Source: Microbulbifer sp. YPW1 (GTDB taxonomy: Bacteria; Pseudomonadota; Gammaproteobacteria; Pseudomonadales; Cellvibrionaceae). From it: a DNA stretch of 64,000 bases. Position numbers and translations under genes: made by a program. Numbering within the stretch: the stretch's first letter is position 1; each line of letters begins with the position of its first letter. The notes below the pieces were generated by a model that ran no database searches, was not told the origin of the DNA, and saw only the letters and a program-made list of their open reading frames with translations. Location of the stretch: the NCBI RefSeq assembly GCF_013367775.1, contig NZ_CP055157.1, positions 2,745,001 to 2,809,000 on the forward strand. Direction: 5' to 3'. Of this stretch, positions 53,212 through 61,525 are shown one piece after another.

Positions 53212-56200
53212 ATGTCTACGTCCACTGTACGTAATCGCTTCCGTATGTCTGCACTGTCAGTTGCCGTGCTGTCCGTTTGTAGCGGCCACGCAATGGCACA
53301 GGAAGAAGAAAAACCAGACGAGAGCCAATACCAGGCGCTTGAAGAAATTCAGGTAACCGGTATTCGCGCCAGTATTGAAAAGTCCATTGATGACAAACGC
53401 TACGGCGGCAACATCAAGGACACCATCAATGCCGAAGACATCGGCAAGACCACTGACCAGAACATCGCTGAGGCCCTGTCCCGCGTGACCGGTGTTTCCA
53501 TGCAAACTGCTGATGGTGAAGGCTCCACCATCACCGTGCGTGGCGCCAACGCACAGCAGAACAACATCAGCCTGAATGGTGTGCAGCTGGGTTCTACCGG
53601 ATTCAGCCAGGCGGTAGATTTGTCTGCTTACTCGGCAGATATTCTTTCCAAGATCGAGGTAGTGAAAACCCCAAGTGCGGATCACGATGAGGGTTCGCTG
53701 GGTGCGAACATCAATCTGGTATCTGCCAAGCCGTTAGAAGTCACCGAAGGACTGAATATCAATGGGCAAGGGCGCTACAACGACCTCTCTGACAAAGAAG
53801 ATTACAAGGCTTCTGCAACCTATACCGGTAAATTCTTCGACGATACTTTCGGTGTCATCGTTACCGCATTTGATGAGACCAACTCTGTTCGTAAAGATCA
53901 GTTCTCTCAGGATCAATGGGTGTCGCGCACATCTTCGCGGGCTACAGATCAAAACGGTAACGTTGTTAATGATGTTTCCGGTCTGGTTCCGTATAACACT
54001 CGTATGCAACTGCATGAGAATGATCGCGATCGCCGGGGCGTCAACTTGGGCCTTCAGTGGCAAGCTACGGACGATACAGAAGTCAATGCAAACCTGAGCT
54101 GGAACAAACAGGATGTTGACTCCACTATGCACGAAGCTAAGGCACGTGCGGGCGACCTGTATACCTACCAAAATATGGTCGAGGGTGAAGACTATCTCTG
54201 GCTCGGGCAGCCGGCAACGTGGACCGACCCACAGGAAGAGTGGCATACCTACAATTCAGATACCCGTACGTTTACCAAGTATCTGAACCGTAACTCCGGC
54301 GGCGACCTTACTCAGCAGACCAACAAGTTCTCGAATGAAAACAAGATTGCATCTTTGGATGTGAGCCACGCATTTACCGATACGGTGACCGTCAATGCCG
54401 GGCTGAATTACTCTAAAGCCGAACAGATTCCAGAACAGTCACTTTATGTGAACCTGCAGAACTATCGCCGCGTGAATGCTTGGCTTGTTCGACAGGCTAC
54501 ACCGGAAGAGATCGAGCCCGTAGGCTACGATTGCAGCTCCGGCAAATGTAATATCGTAGCGGGTACAGGTCTGGTTGACTACGGCACGATACTGCATCCG
54601 GAACAGGGTGCGCTGTGGGATAACCTGGGTACCACCATGTTTAACCCGGATGACCTGAGTGCCCAGCACCTCGCCTTCTTGGCCCGTACTGTTCGCGCAG
54701 TCGAAGACACTCAGCAGGCCGCATACTTTGATGTGGATTGGGATGTGGATTTTGCCGGTGTGCATACCCTCGAATTTGGTGCCAAAGCCACGCGTCGTGA
54801 AAAGTATGTGGATAATCAGTCCGGAACCTTCAATTCCATTGGAGAAGGGGTGACGGTTGTTGATCCGGAAACCGGGCAGCCGTTTACCATTGTTGAAGGG
54901 ATTACCGATATTGATGGATCCTTTATCGCGGACGGCAGTTTCCCTGTCGATGATTTCATGCAATCACTCGGCTATGCCGACAGTAATGTGACCGATGGCT
55001 GGACTACTGTCTCCGCAGAAAAGGCATTCGAAGTCGCACTGAATAATCCAAATGCCGAATTCGTTCCGGACGATACTGAAACGCGTTCCGCTGATTTGGA
55101 CACCCAGGCGATCTACGTCAAGGCAGATTTTTCGTTCTTGGATGAGAAACTGTCCGGTGATGTAGGTTTACGCTACGTAAACACCACCGTTGATACCACA
55201 GGCTATTCCGGTGTGAATTTCCACAGCAGCACCGGTAACCTGGGCAAGGTACTGGATGTGTTTACGCTGCAAGAGCTGCGCAATTCCTCCAACCCTGCAT
55301 GTGCCCCGATCCTGGATTACGATCCACTGTTGGTTCCAGATGATCCCGCAACTCCCGACTTCAATGAAAGTAACTACGGCGACCCAGACAGCCAAAATGA
55401 GCTGCGTTGGTCTCGTGTGGACGGTTTGGGCTGGGATACCAAGGGCACGCTGGATAAGTCGGACGACACCCCGATTGCCAGCCAGGGCGCTTGCTACGAT
55501 ATGGCGGCAACGCAAGGAAACATGAATGAGTGGCTCCTGTGGCGCTATGCCGACGTGTCGACCGAATCCAACTATATCTACGGCGAGCGAGATGCAAATG
55601 GCAACCCTGTAACAGTCGAAGACCGCAGTCGCCGTTCGTTTGCTGTAGAAGGCGATCATGAATACAACGTTCTGCTCCCGAGTCTGAACCTTAACTACCT
55701 GTTCAATGATGAAATGATCGGTCGACTGGCGGTTTCCAAGACCATGTCCCGTCCGCAGATCGATTCACTGCGTCCGGGCTTCAAAGTGCGTGAGACGGTA
55801 TGGACTGACGAAAACGGCACTGGTAACGCGATCACCTTGTTCAACACCAAACTGGATCCTTTGGAGTCCAAAAACCTGGATCTCGCATTTGAGTGGTATT
55901 TCTCTGCAAACGCCATGGTTGCAGCAGGTTTGTTCTACAAGGACATGACCAACTTCGAAGAGTCTCAGACCATTGTTACCTATATGGATGACCTTCGCGG
56001 GTTGGGGCTGGACGAGGGCGAGGGGCCCTACAACACTGAGGATCTGATTAAACGTGCAGATAGCCTGGAAGGCTGTATGCCACGACGCATCGAAGGTACC
56101 CAGGAGTACACAGAAGAGTGGCTGTTTTCTGACGACCTGGCAGACCTGTGTGCCAAGTTTCAGACCACCACCATTACCAACGGTAAGGGTGCAAGTATCA

Positions 56201-56745
56201 AGGGTGCCGAATTCCAGTACACCCAGTCCTATGACATGCTACCCGGTGTCTTTGCCGGCCTGGGCACATCGTTGAACTACACCTACCAGGATAGTGCTTA
56301 TGATCAGGAAGTTTCCGCGGTTGATCCAAGCGTTGTATTACCTGAGCTGCCAGTTGCCTTTACGCCGGAGCATAGCTACAACGCAACGGTATTCTGGGAA
56401 ATGAATGGCCATCAATTGCGTTTGGCGTATCAGGGTACTTCTGATCAGCTGGCGCGACGCGTGTGGGATAACGGTTCATTGTGGCAGGAAGGGCGCGGTA
56501 CACTGGACTTCTCCGCGGCTTACCAGCTGACAGACAATATATCTTTGTCCTTTAATGCGGTGAACCTGACCGATGAGAAGGTGCGTAACTACTACACTAG
56601 CCGATTCATTCAGTTACCGGATGCAAATGGCAACCTCGTTGCCTTTGATGAAGGTAATCCGCTGGATGGTGGCTACAAAGGACGTACAGCTTCAGAATAC
56701 AAAACGGGTACCTTCTACCGCTTTGGTATTCAGGCGCGCTTCTAA
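53212..56745 (+). CDS. TonB-dependent receptor 2 (large, halogenase-associated)
   Basis: 1177-residue outer-membrane receptor. Signal peptide ending SGHAMAQ (about 1-30), plug (about 40-200: LEEIQVTGIRASIEKSID, IGKTTDQNIAEALSRVTGVSMQ, ITVRGANAQQNNISLNGVQLGS, LSKIEVVKTPSADHDEGSLGANINL) and a large barrel ending in RFGIQARF. The long extracellular loops implied by the size suit a bulky substrate such as an oligosaccharide. I start at 53212 rather than 53197, because the upstream ATG is part of the ribosome-site sequence GATGGAGAG. It heads an operon with halogenase 2, GDH subunit 3, GMC oxidoreductase and ThuA, interrupted by a terminator-like hairpin. Confidence 0.93.
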   Translation: MSTSTVRNRFRMSALSVAVLSVCSGHAMAQEEEKPDESQYQALEEIQVTGIRASIEKSIDDKRYGGNIKDTINAEDIGKTTDQNIAEALSRVTGVSMQTADGEGSTITVRGANAQQNNISLNGVQLGSTGFSQAVDLSAYSADILSKIEVVKTPSADHDEGSLGANINLVSAKPLEVTEGLNINGQGRYNDLSDKEDYKASATYTGKFFDDTFGVIVTAFDETNSVRKDQFSQDQWVSRTSSRATDQNGNVVNDVSGLVPYNTRMQLHENDRDRRGVNLGLQWQATDDTEVNANLSWNKQDVDSTMHEAKARAGDLYTYQNMVEGEDYLWLGQPATWTDPQEEWHTYNSDTRTFTKYLNRNSGGDLTQQTNKFSNENKIASLDVSHAFTDTVTVNAGLNYSKAEQIPEQSLYVNLQNYRRVNAWLVRQATPEEIEPVGYDCSSGKCNIVAGTGLVDYGTILHPEQGALWDNLGTTMFNPDDLSAQHLAFLARTVRAVEDTQQAAYFDVDWDVDFAGVHTLEFGAKATRREKYVDNQSGTFNSIGEGVTVVDPETGQPFTIVEGITDIDGSFIADGSFPVDDFMQSLGYADSNVTDGWTTVSAEKAFEVALNNPNAEFVPDDTETRSADLDTQAIYVKADFSFLDEKLSGDVGLRYVNTTVDTTGYSGVNFHSSTGNLGKVLDVFTLQELRNSSNPACAPILDYDPLLVPDDPATPDFNESNYGDPDSQNELRWSRVDGLGWDTKGTLDKSDDTPIASQGACYDMAATQGNMNEWLLWRYADVSTESNYIYGERDANGNPVTVEDRSRRSFAVEGDHEYNVLLPSLNLNYLFNDEMIGRLAVSKTMSRPQIDSLRPGFKVRETVWTDENGTGNAITLFNTKLDPLESKNLDLAFEWYFSANAMVAAGLFYKDMTNFEESQTIVTYMDDLRGLGLDEGEGPYNTEDLIKRADSLEGCMPRRIEGTQEYTEEWLFSDDLADLCAKFQTTTITNGKGASIKGAEFQYTQSYDMLPGVFAGLGTSLNYTYQDSAYDQEVSAVDPSVVLPELPVAFTPEHSYNATVFWEMNGHQLRLAYQGTSDQLARRVWDNGSLWQEGRGTLDFSAAYQLTDNISLSFNAVNLTDEKVRNYYTSRFIQLPDANGNLVAFDEGNPLDGGYKGRTASEYKTGTFYRFGIQARF

Positions 56746-56780
56746 TCTCTCTCGACGTTGTTAATTTGTCATCATGATTT

Positions 56781-56810
56781 GCCGCGCCTGGAAACAGGCG
56801 CGGCTTTTTT
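56781..56810 (+). terminator. Hairpin terminator/attenuator touching the halogenase 2 start
   Basis: GCCGCGCCTG (56781-56790) pairs perfectly with CAGGCGCGGC (56795-56804) around a GAAA tetraloop, followed by six T. The halogenase ATG is at 56813, two bases beyond the T-run, so the hairpin takes up the place of a ribosome-binding site. Confidence 0.88.
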
Positions 56811-56812
56811 CT

Positions 56813-58333
56813 ATGAAAAAAAAGAAACTTATTATCGTAGGCGGTGGTACCGCAGGGTGGATGGCCGCACTCATGCTGCAAAAATCTGTCGCCGATTTCT
56901 GGGATATTGAACTGATCGAATCCAGCAAGCGTGGAATTATTGGAGTAGGGGAAGGTTCCACACCGGCTCTGAAGAACTTCTTTGATGAAGTTGACATCCC
57001 GGAAGAGTCGTGGATGCCGAGCTGTCGTGCCACGTATAAGACGGGTATCACGTTTGATCAGTGGTCGGCAAAGGCCGGATTCGAAAGTTACTTTCACCCC
57101 TTCTACACGTATTTTGATCGGGATCATGCCAAAGCATTAGTGCATCACTCACTTTTACGTCGTGCGGGAAAGGATGCACATGCGCATCCGGATATGTTTT
57201 CATATAACCACTATCTCGCCAGGAAAAGACTGTCCCCGGTCCCTCCCTACCATTTCCCTTTTGATATTCAGTATGGCTATCACTTTGATGCAGGTCTGCT
57301 GGCGCAGTTTTTGAAGAAAACTGCCGTAGAGCGTGGCGTGAACCACACCGATACACTGATTACCGATGTTCAGCTGGGCGCCGATGGTCAAATCGCAGCG
57401 GTGATCGATGAACGTGGGGAGCGCTACTGCGCGGACTGGTTTATAGACTGCTCCGGGTTTGCGGCGCTCTTGATTGATGATGCGCTGGGTATTCCCTTTA
57501 AAAGCTATGCAGATTCCTTGTGGAACGATAGTGCAGTAACACTTGCTATGCCCGCCGAGGATGAACCTGCCTGTGAGACTGTTTCGACAGCACTAAAGCA
57601 CGGCTGGGCGTGGCGTATCCCCCTGCAAAGTCGGGTGGGATATGGCTATGTATATAGCAGTCGGTATACCTCAAAGGAAGATGCAGAGGCCGAACTGCGA
57701 GAACATGCGGCTGCTGGTGCCGATGCTGAGGTCCGCCACCTTTCGATGAATGTTGGTCGACGTGAGTCTCACTGGGTGAAAAACTGTGTGGCAGTTGGCC
57801 TCTCTCAGGGCTTTATAGAGCCGTTGGAAGCTACATCGCTGGCGTTGACACAGCAGACCATAAGCCGATTTATCCATGCGTTCAAAGACGGCAATACGGG
57901 TCAGGGTTTTGTGGATATTTTCAATCGTGCGGTAAACAGGAGCTATGACGACGTCCGAGATTACATTTCCGTACATTTTCTAACGAATAGTCGCACCGAT
58001 TCGACCTACTGGATTGATAATCGTGAGAACCCCGGGCCGGTGAGCAAAGAGTTGAGGGCGGTCTTCAATTGCTGGTTCGACAGTGGTGATCTTCCGGGGT
58101 TACTAAAGCACCTGAAAATTGACGGTGCGTATAGTAATCACTCCTGGCATTACATTCTCTGTGGTATGGGTGTATTTCCTGATGCAGTGGGCCTCAATCC
58201 TCTGGTAGAAGAAGATAGAGGAAATGTTGACCTTGAGCGAATATCTGATTTCTTCAATCGATGTGCCATCAATCATGAAAGCCATAAGGAAGCACTGGAA
58301 AAGCTAGCGATTGGATCTGCTGTCAGTAATTAG
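56813..58333 (+). CDS. Flavin-dependent halogenase family protein 2 (tryptophan halogenase fold)
   Basis: 506-residue cytosolic flavoenzyme. GGGTAGWMAA near the N-terminus binds FAD, GIIGVGEGSTP follows, the catalytic lysine equivalent is K76 (CRATYKTGITFDQW), WAWRIP (265-270) is the canonical halogenase motif, and E339 lies in GLSQGFIEPLEATSL. It is therefore a better candidate for true halogenation than halogenase 1. The ATG at 56813 gives the normal MKKKKLIIVGGG start; a longer frame from 56774 runs through the terminator hairpin. Lack of a normal ribosome site and the hairpin suggest low or conditional expression. The native substrate is unknown; an indole or another electron-rich ring is typical of relatives. 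Confidence 0.87.
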   Translation: MKKKKLIIVGGGTAGWMAALMLQKSVADFWDIELIESSKRGIIGVGEGSTPALKNFFDEVDIPEESWMPSCRATYKTGITFDQWSAKAGFESYFHPFYTYFDRDHAKALVHHSLLRRAGKDAHAHPDMFSYNHYLARKRLSPVPPYHFPFDIQYGYHFDAGLLAQFLKKTAVERGVNHTDTLITDVQLGADGQIAAVIDERGERYCADWFIDCSGFAALLIDDALGIPFKSYADSLWNDSAVTLAMPAEDEPACETVSTALKHGWAWRIPLQSRVGYGYVYSSRYTSKEDAEAELREHAAAGADAEVRHLSMNVGRRESHWVKNCVAVGLSQGFIEPLEATSLALTQQTISRFIHAFKDGNTGQGFVDIFNRAVNRSYDDVRDYISVHFLTNSRTDSTYWIDNRENPGPVSKELRAVFNCWFDSGDLPGLLKHLKIDGAYSNHSWHYILCGMGVFPDAVGLNPLVEEDRGNVDLERISDFFNRCAINHESHKEALEKLAIGSAVSN

Positions 58334-58387
58334 TCGTTTGCCTTTCTGTATTTCGAACTGACGAGAATGCAAATAGTGGAGGGGTTT

Positions 58388-58909
58388 GTGGATAGAAGAA
58401 AATTTCTTTCTGAAATGGCTGTCTTTATGGGTTGTAGTGTTCTGTCACTGGATCTGAAGGCGGTTGATGCTGCGCTGTCTTTTAGTGGTCCGGCTAGCTC
58501 CGAGTCGGGGTTTCATATGGGGCTGGTGTCTCGGGTAGCGGATATTATTATTCCTGAGACAGACACCCCATCTGCCAGTCAGGCGGGAGTTCCGGGCTAT
58601 ATCAACTTCTACTTGAGTGATTTTCTATCCAAGCATAAAGCGAGCGAATTCATTAGCGGGTTGTCGGCGACTTTCGCACAGGGTGAATTTCTGTCATTTG
58701 AAGCGGCGCAACAAGTGAGGGTCGTTCAGGCACTCGATGATGCACTAAATACGGAAGCTGAAAACCCGACATATAAGAAACTCAAAGAGCTCATCGTTAT
58801 CGGCTACTACACTTCCCGAGTAGGGGCGACACAGGCTCTGCGCTATGACCCAATTCCAGGCCCCTACAAAGAAATGAAACTTGCGGAAGTCGGTCGCACC
58901 TGGCTGTAA
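58388..58909 (+). CDS. Gluconate 2-dehydrogenase subunit 3 family protein, Tat-type signal
   Basis: About 173-residue small subunit that accompanies GMC-type dehydrogenases. The N-terminus reads DRRKFLSEMAVFMGCSVLSL, a twin-arginine signal; ADIIIPETDTPSASQAGVPGYIN is the family hallmark. I prefer GTG at 58388, which has GGAGG five bases upstream, over ATG at 58367, which has none. In known pairs this subunit carries the signal peptide and the FAD subunit, lacking one, is exported with it. That matches here, since the next gene product has no signal. The usual cytochrome c subunit is absent from the window. Confidence 0.87.
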   Translation: MDRRKFLSEMAVFMGCSVLSLDLKAVDAALSFSGPASSESGFHMGLVSRVADIIIPETDTPSASQAGVPGYINFYLSDFLSKHKASEFISGLSATFAQGEFLSFEAAQQVRVVQALDDALNTEAENPTYKKLKELIVIGYYTSRVGATQALRYDPIPGPYKEMKLAEVGRTWL

Positions 58910-58930
58910 GAAATTGGATGCGGAATCAAC

Positions 58931-60619
58931 ATGAATAATAACGAATTTGATGTGATTATTGTGGGCTCCGGTATGAGTGGCGGCTATGCCGCGAAGGAGT
59001 TCTGTGAGAAGGGCTATAACACGCTGGTGCTGGATAGGGGGGAGATGGTCAGGCACGGTCAATACAAGACCGAGGGCAAGGCTCCGTGGCAGATGCCGTT
59101 CCGGGGCGATGTGCCTGAAGAATTCAAAGCCGAACAACATATTCAGAAAGAGGTGTATATCTATAACGATTACACTCGGCACCACCTTATTAACGATAAA
59201 GATCATCCCTACGAGCAGAAGAAGCCCTTTATCTGGTATCGCAGTGCCACCGTCGGTGGCAAATCGCTGATCTGGGGTAGGCAAAGCTATCGCTGGAGTA
59301 AGCTGGATTTTCAGTCCAACAAGCTGGATGGTAACGGAATCGACTGGCCGGTGCGGTATGAGGATATCGCCCCCTGGTACGACCGGGTGGAGCCGTTTGT
59401 CGGCATTTCCGGCAGTTATGAAGGGCTGGATGTACTTCCGGATGGCAAGTTTCTTCCAGCTCTGCCACTCAATGTGGTAGAGCGGGATATGAAAAAGAAA
59501 ATCGAGCAGACCTTTCCTGATCGTCACTTTATACCCGCGCGGGTAGCGCATCTTACGCAGCCACAAAAACAACATCTGGAGTTGGGGAGAGTACAGTGCC
59601 AGGCGCGCAGTGAGTGCCCACGGGGCTGTTCGTTCGGTGCCTACTATTCATCCAACTCCGCTGCACTGCCGGCGGCAGAGCGCACCGGCAATCTGACGCT
59701 GGTGGCAGATGGCCAGGTGCAGGAGGTGCTCTACGACAAGGCCAGCGGCCGGGCCACCGGGGTAGCCTATGTGGATATGCGCAGTGGCGAACGAAAACAA
59801 GTCTTTGCAAGAACAGTTTTCATGTGCGCTTCTACACTCGCCTCGGTACAGATTCTGCTTAACTCTAAGTCAGAAACCTTTCCAGAAGGTATCGGTAACC
59901 GTTTTGATGTACTCGGTCGCTATATCATGGATCACTGCGGTGGTGGTGGTGCTTCCGGGATGGTGCCGGGGTATCTTGAGGATTACTACAAGGGGCGTCG
60001 TCCAGGTGGAGTGTATATTCCTCGGTTCCGTAATATCGGTAAAAAACACGGTAAGTTTGAGCGCGGCTATGGCTTCCAGTGTGGCGCAAGCCGTGCGGGA
60101 TGGCACTGGGCCAAGTCGGGGAAGGGCATTGGCAAAGCGTTCAAGGAGAAGGTGAGCCAGCCGGGCAACTGGTACTTCACCATGTGGGGTTTCGGCGAGA
60201 GCCTTCCCAGGTACGAAAATCGTGTGTACCTGCACCCGACAAAGAAAGACAAATGGGGCATGCCATTGCTGGTGACCGATGTTACCTATGGCGAAAATGA
60301 AAGTGCAATGGTCAAGGATATGAGTGAGACCGCTGCAGAAATGTTACAAGCGGCAGGGCTCAAGAACATCCGTCCGTTTGAGGGCGAAGCGCCACCTGGA
60401 GGGGCGATTCATGAAATGGGCGGAGCTTGTATGGGACTTGAGGTAGAGACTTCGTACCTGAACAAGTGGAATCAGTGTCACGATGTGAAGAACCTGTTTG
60501 TCACGGATGGTGCGGCTTTTGCTTCCGTATCCTGCGTGAACCCATCGATCACTTTTATGGCGTTTACGGCACGCGCTGTCGACTATGCGGACCAGCAGAT
60601 GAAGCGGGGGCTTATCTAA
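58931..60619 (+). CDS. GMC family FAD-dependent dehydrogenase, large subunit
   Basis: 562-residue flavoprotein oxidising a sugar or sugar acid, predicted periplasmic by co-export with subunit 3. FAD motif VIIVGSGMSGGYAAKEF (about 8-24), SATVGGKSLIWGRQSYRWS, ECPRGCSFGAYYSS, MDHCGGGGASG, and the C-terminal GGAIHEMGGACMG and SVSCVNPSITFMAFTARAVDYA identify the gluconate-2-dehydrogenase/glucoside-3-dehydrogenase branch of GMC enzymes. It has no signal peptide. It is followed 12 bases later by a ThuA gene. That combination suggests C3 oxidation of a glycoside to a 3-keto sugar, but gluconate or aldose oxidation remains possible. Confidence 0.9.
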   Translation: MNNNEFDVIIVGSGMSGGYAAKEFCEKGYNTLVLDRGEMVRHGQYKTEGKAPWQMPFRGDVPEEFKAEQHIQKEVYIYNDYTRHHLINDKDHPYEQKKPFIWYRSATVGGKSLIWGRQSYRWSKLDFQSNKLDGNGIDWPVRYEDIAPWYDRVEPFVGISGSYEGLDVLPDGKFLPALPLNVVERDMKKKIEQTFPDRHFIPARVAHLTQPQKQHLELGRVQCQARSECPRGCSFGAYYSSNSAALPAAERTGNLTLVADGQVQEVLYDKASGRATGVAYVDMRSGERKQVFARTVFMCASTLASVQILLNSKSETFPEGIGNRFDVLGRYIMDHCGGGGASGMVPGYLEDYYKGRRPGGVYIPRFRNIGKKHGKFERGYGFQCGASRAGWHWAKSGKGIGKAFKEKVSQPGNWYFTMWGFGESLPRYENRVYLHPTKKDKWGMPLLVTDVTYGENESAMVKDMSETAAEMLQAAGLKNIRPFEGEAPPGGAIHEMGGACMGLEVETSYLNKWNQCHDVKNLFVTDGAAFASVSCVNPSITFMAFTARAVDYADQQMKRGLI

Positions 60620-60631
60620 GGAGACTGCAAG

Positions 60632-61408
60632 ATGCGTAAATTGGGTATCATGAAATCGACGTTCTCACTGCTCGCGTTAATGACCCTGGCTGGGCCGATA
60701 TCCGCCAGTCAGTTTAAGGCGCTTGTCTTTACCAAAACTGAGGGCTGGCAGCACGACAGTATTCCGGCGGGCGTGTCGGCCGTAAACGCGCTGTCTAAAC
60801 TACATAACTTTGAGGTGGTGCATTCGAATACGGCAGATGTCTTCGAAGAGTCCAACCTGAGCCAATTCGATGTGGTCGTTTTTCTGTTGACCACCGGTGA
60901 TGTGCTGAATGAACAGCAGCAGGATGCGTTCCAGAAATTCATCCGGCAAGGTAAAGGCTATGTGGGGGTTCACTCTGCTGCCGATACTGAACACGATTGG
61001 TCTTGGTATCGCGGGCTGGTTGGCAGGACGTTTTTAATCCATCCCGAGATTCAGTCTGCGAAGGTGGATTTGCTCGAGAAAGGGTTCCCCGGCACCGAAA
61101 CTATGCCGTCACGATTTTTATGGACGGAAGAGTATTACGGATACAGCGCTGAGCACTGTGATCGCCTGAACTATATCCTATCGGTGGATGAAACAACCTA
61201 TAACGCGGAAGCGGATTGGGGCGAAGTAAAGTCTAGTGGCATGGGGGAATTTCATCCGCTGGCCTGGTATCAGCATTACGATGGTGGGCGAGCCTTTTAT
61301 ACGGGGCTTGGCCATATTGCGGCCTCTTATAGTGATGATATGTTTAAGTCACATCTATACGGAGGTATATACTGGGCCGCTACCGGTAAGGGCGTGGATA
61401 CCGAGTAA
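60632..61408 (+). CDS. ThuA domain protein, exported
   Basis: 258 residues with a signal peptide (1-26, AGPISAS) and a glutamine-amidotransferase-like ThuA fold: ALVFTKTEGWQHDSIPAG, VVFLLTTGDVLNEQQQDAF, GKGYVGVHSAADTEHDW, and FHPLAWYQHYDGGRAFYTGLGH. ThuA was named from trehalose use in rhizobia, where it works with an enzyme generating 3-ketotrehalose; ThuA-like proteins often lie beside sugar C3-dehydrogenases. AAGGAGA precedes the ATG. It is the last gene of the receptor 2 operon and probably acts in the periplasm on the product of the GMC enzyme. Confidence 0.88.
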   Translation: MRKLGIMKSTFSLLALMTLAGPISASQFKALVFTKTEGWQHDSIPAGVSAVNALSKLHNFEVVHSNTADVFEESNLSQFDVVVFLLTTGDVLNEQQQDAFQKFIRQGKGYVGVHSAADTEHDWSWYRGLVGRTFLIHPEIQSAKVDLLEKGFPGTETMPSRFLWTEEYYGYSAEHCDRLNYILSVDETTYNAEADWGEVKSSGMGEFHPLAWYQHYDGGRAFYTGLGHIAASYSDDMFKSHLYGGIYWAATGKGVDTE

Positions 61409-61463
61409 CCTATACTGGAATGCTCGGCTCACTGGGCTAGTCCTCTGAAATATTCTCTCATTG

Positions 61464-61497
61464 AAAAACCCCACCCTGTTCTCAGGGCGGGGTTTTT
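61464..61497. terminator. Bidirectional terminator after thuA-like gene
   Basis: AAAAACCCCACCCTG (61464-61478) pairs with CAGGGCGGGGTTTTT (61483-61497) with one mismatch around a TTCT loop. It also serves the convergent agarase gene. Confidence 0.9.
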
Positions 61498-61525
61498 CTT
61501 TTGGTGATTTAAAAGGCCAGGCTAC

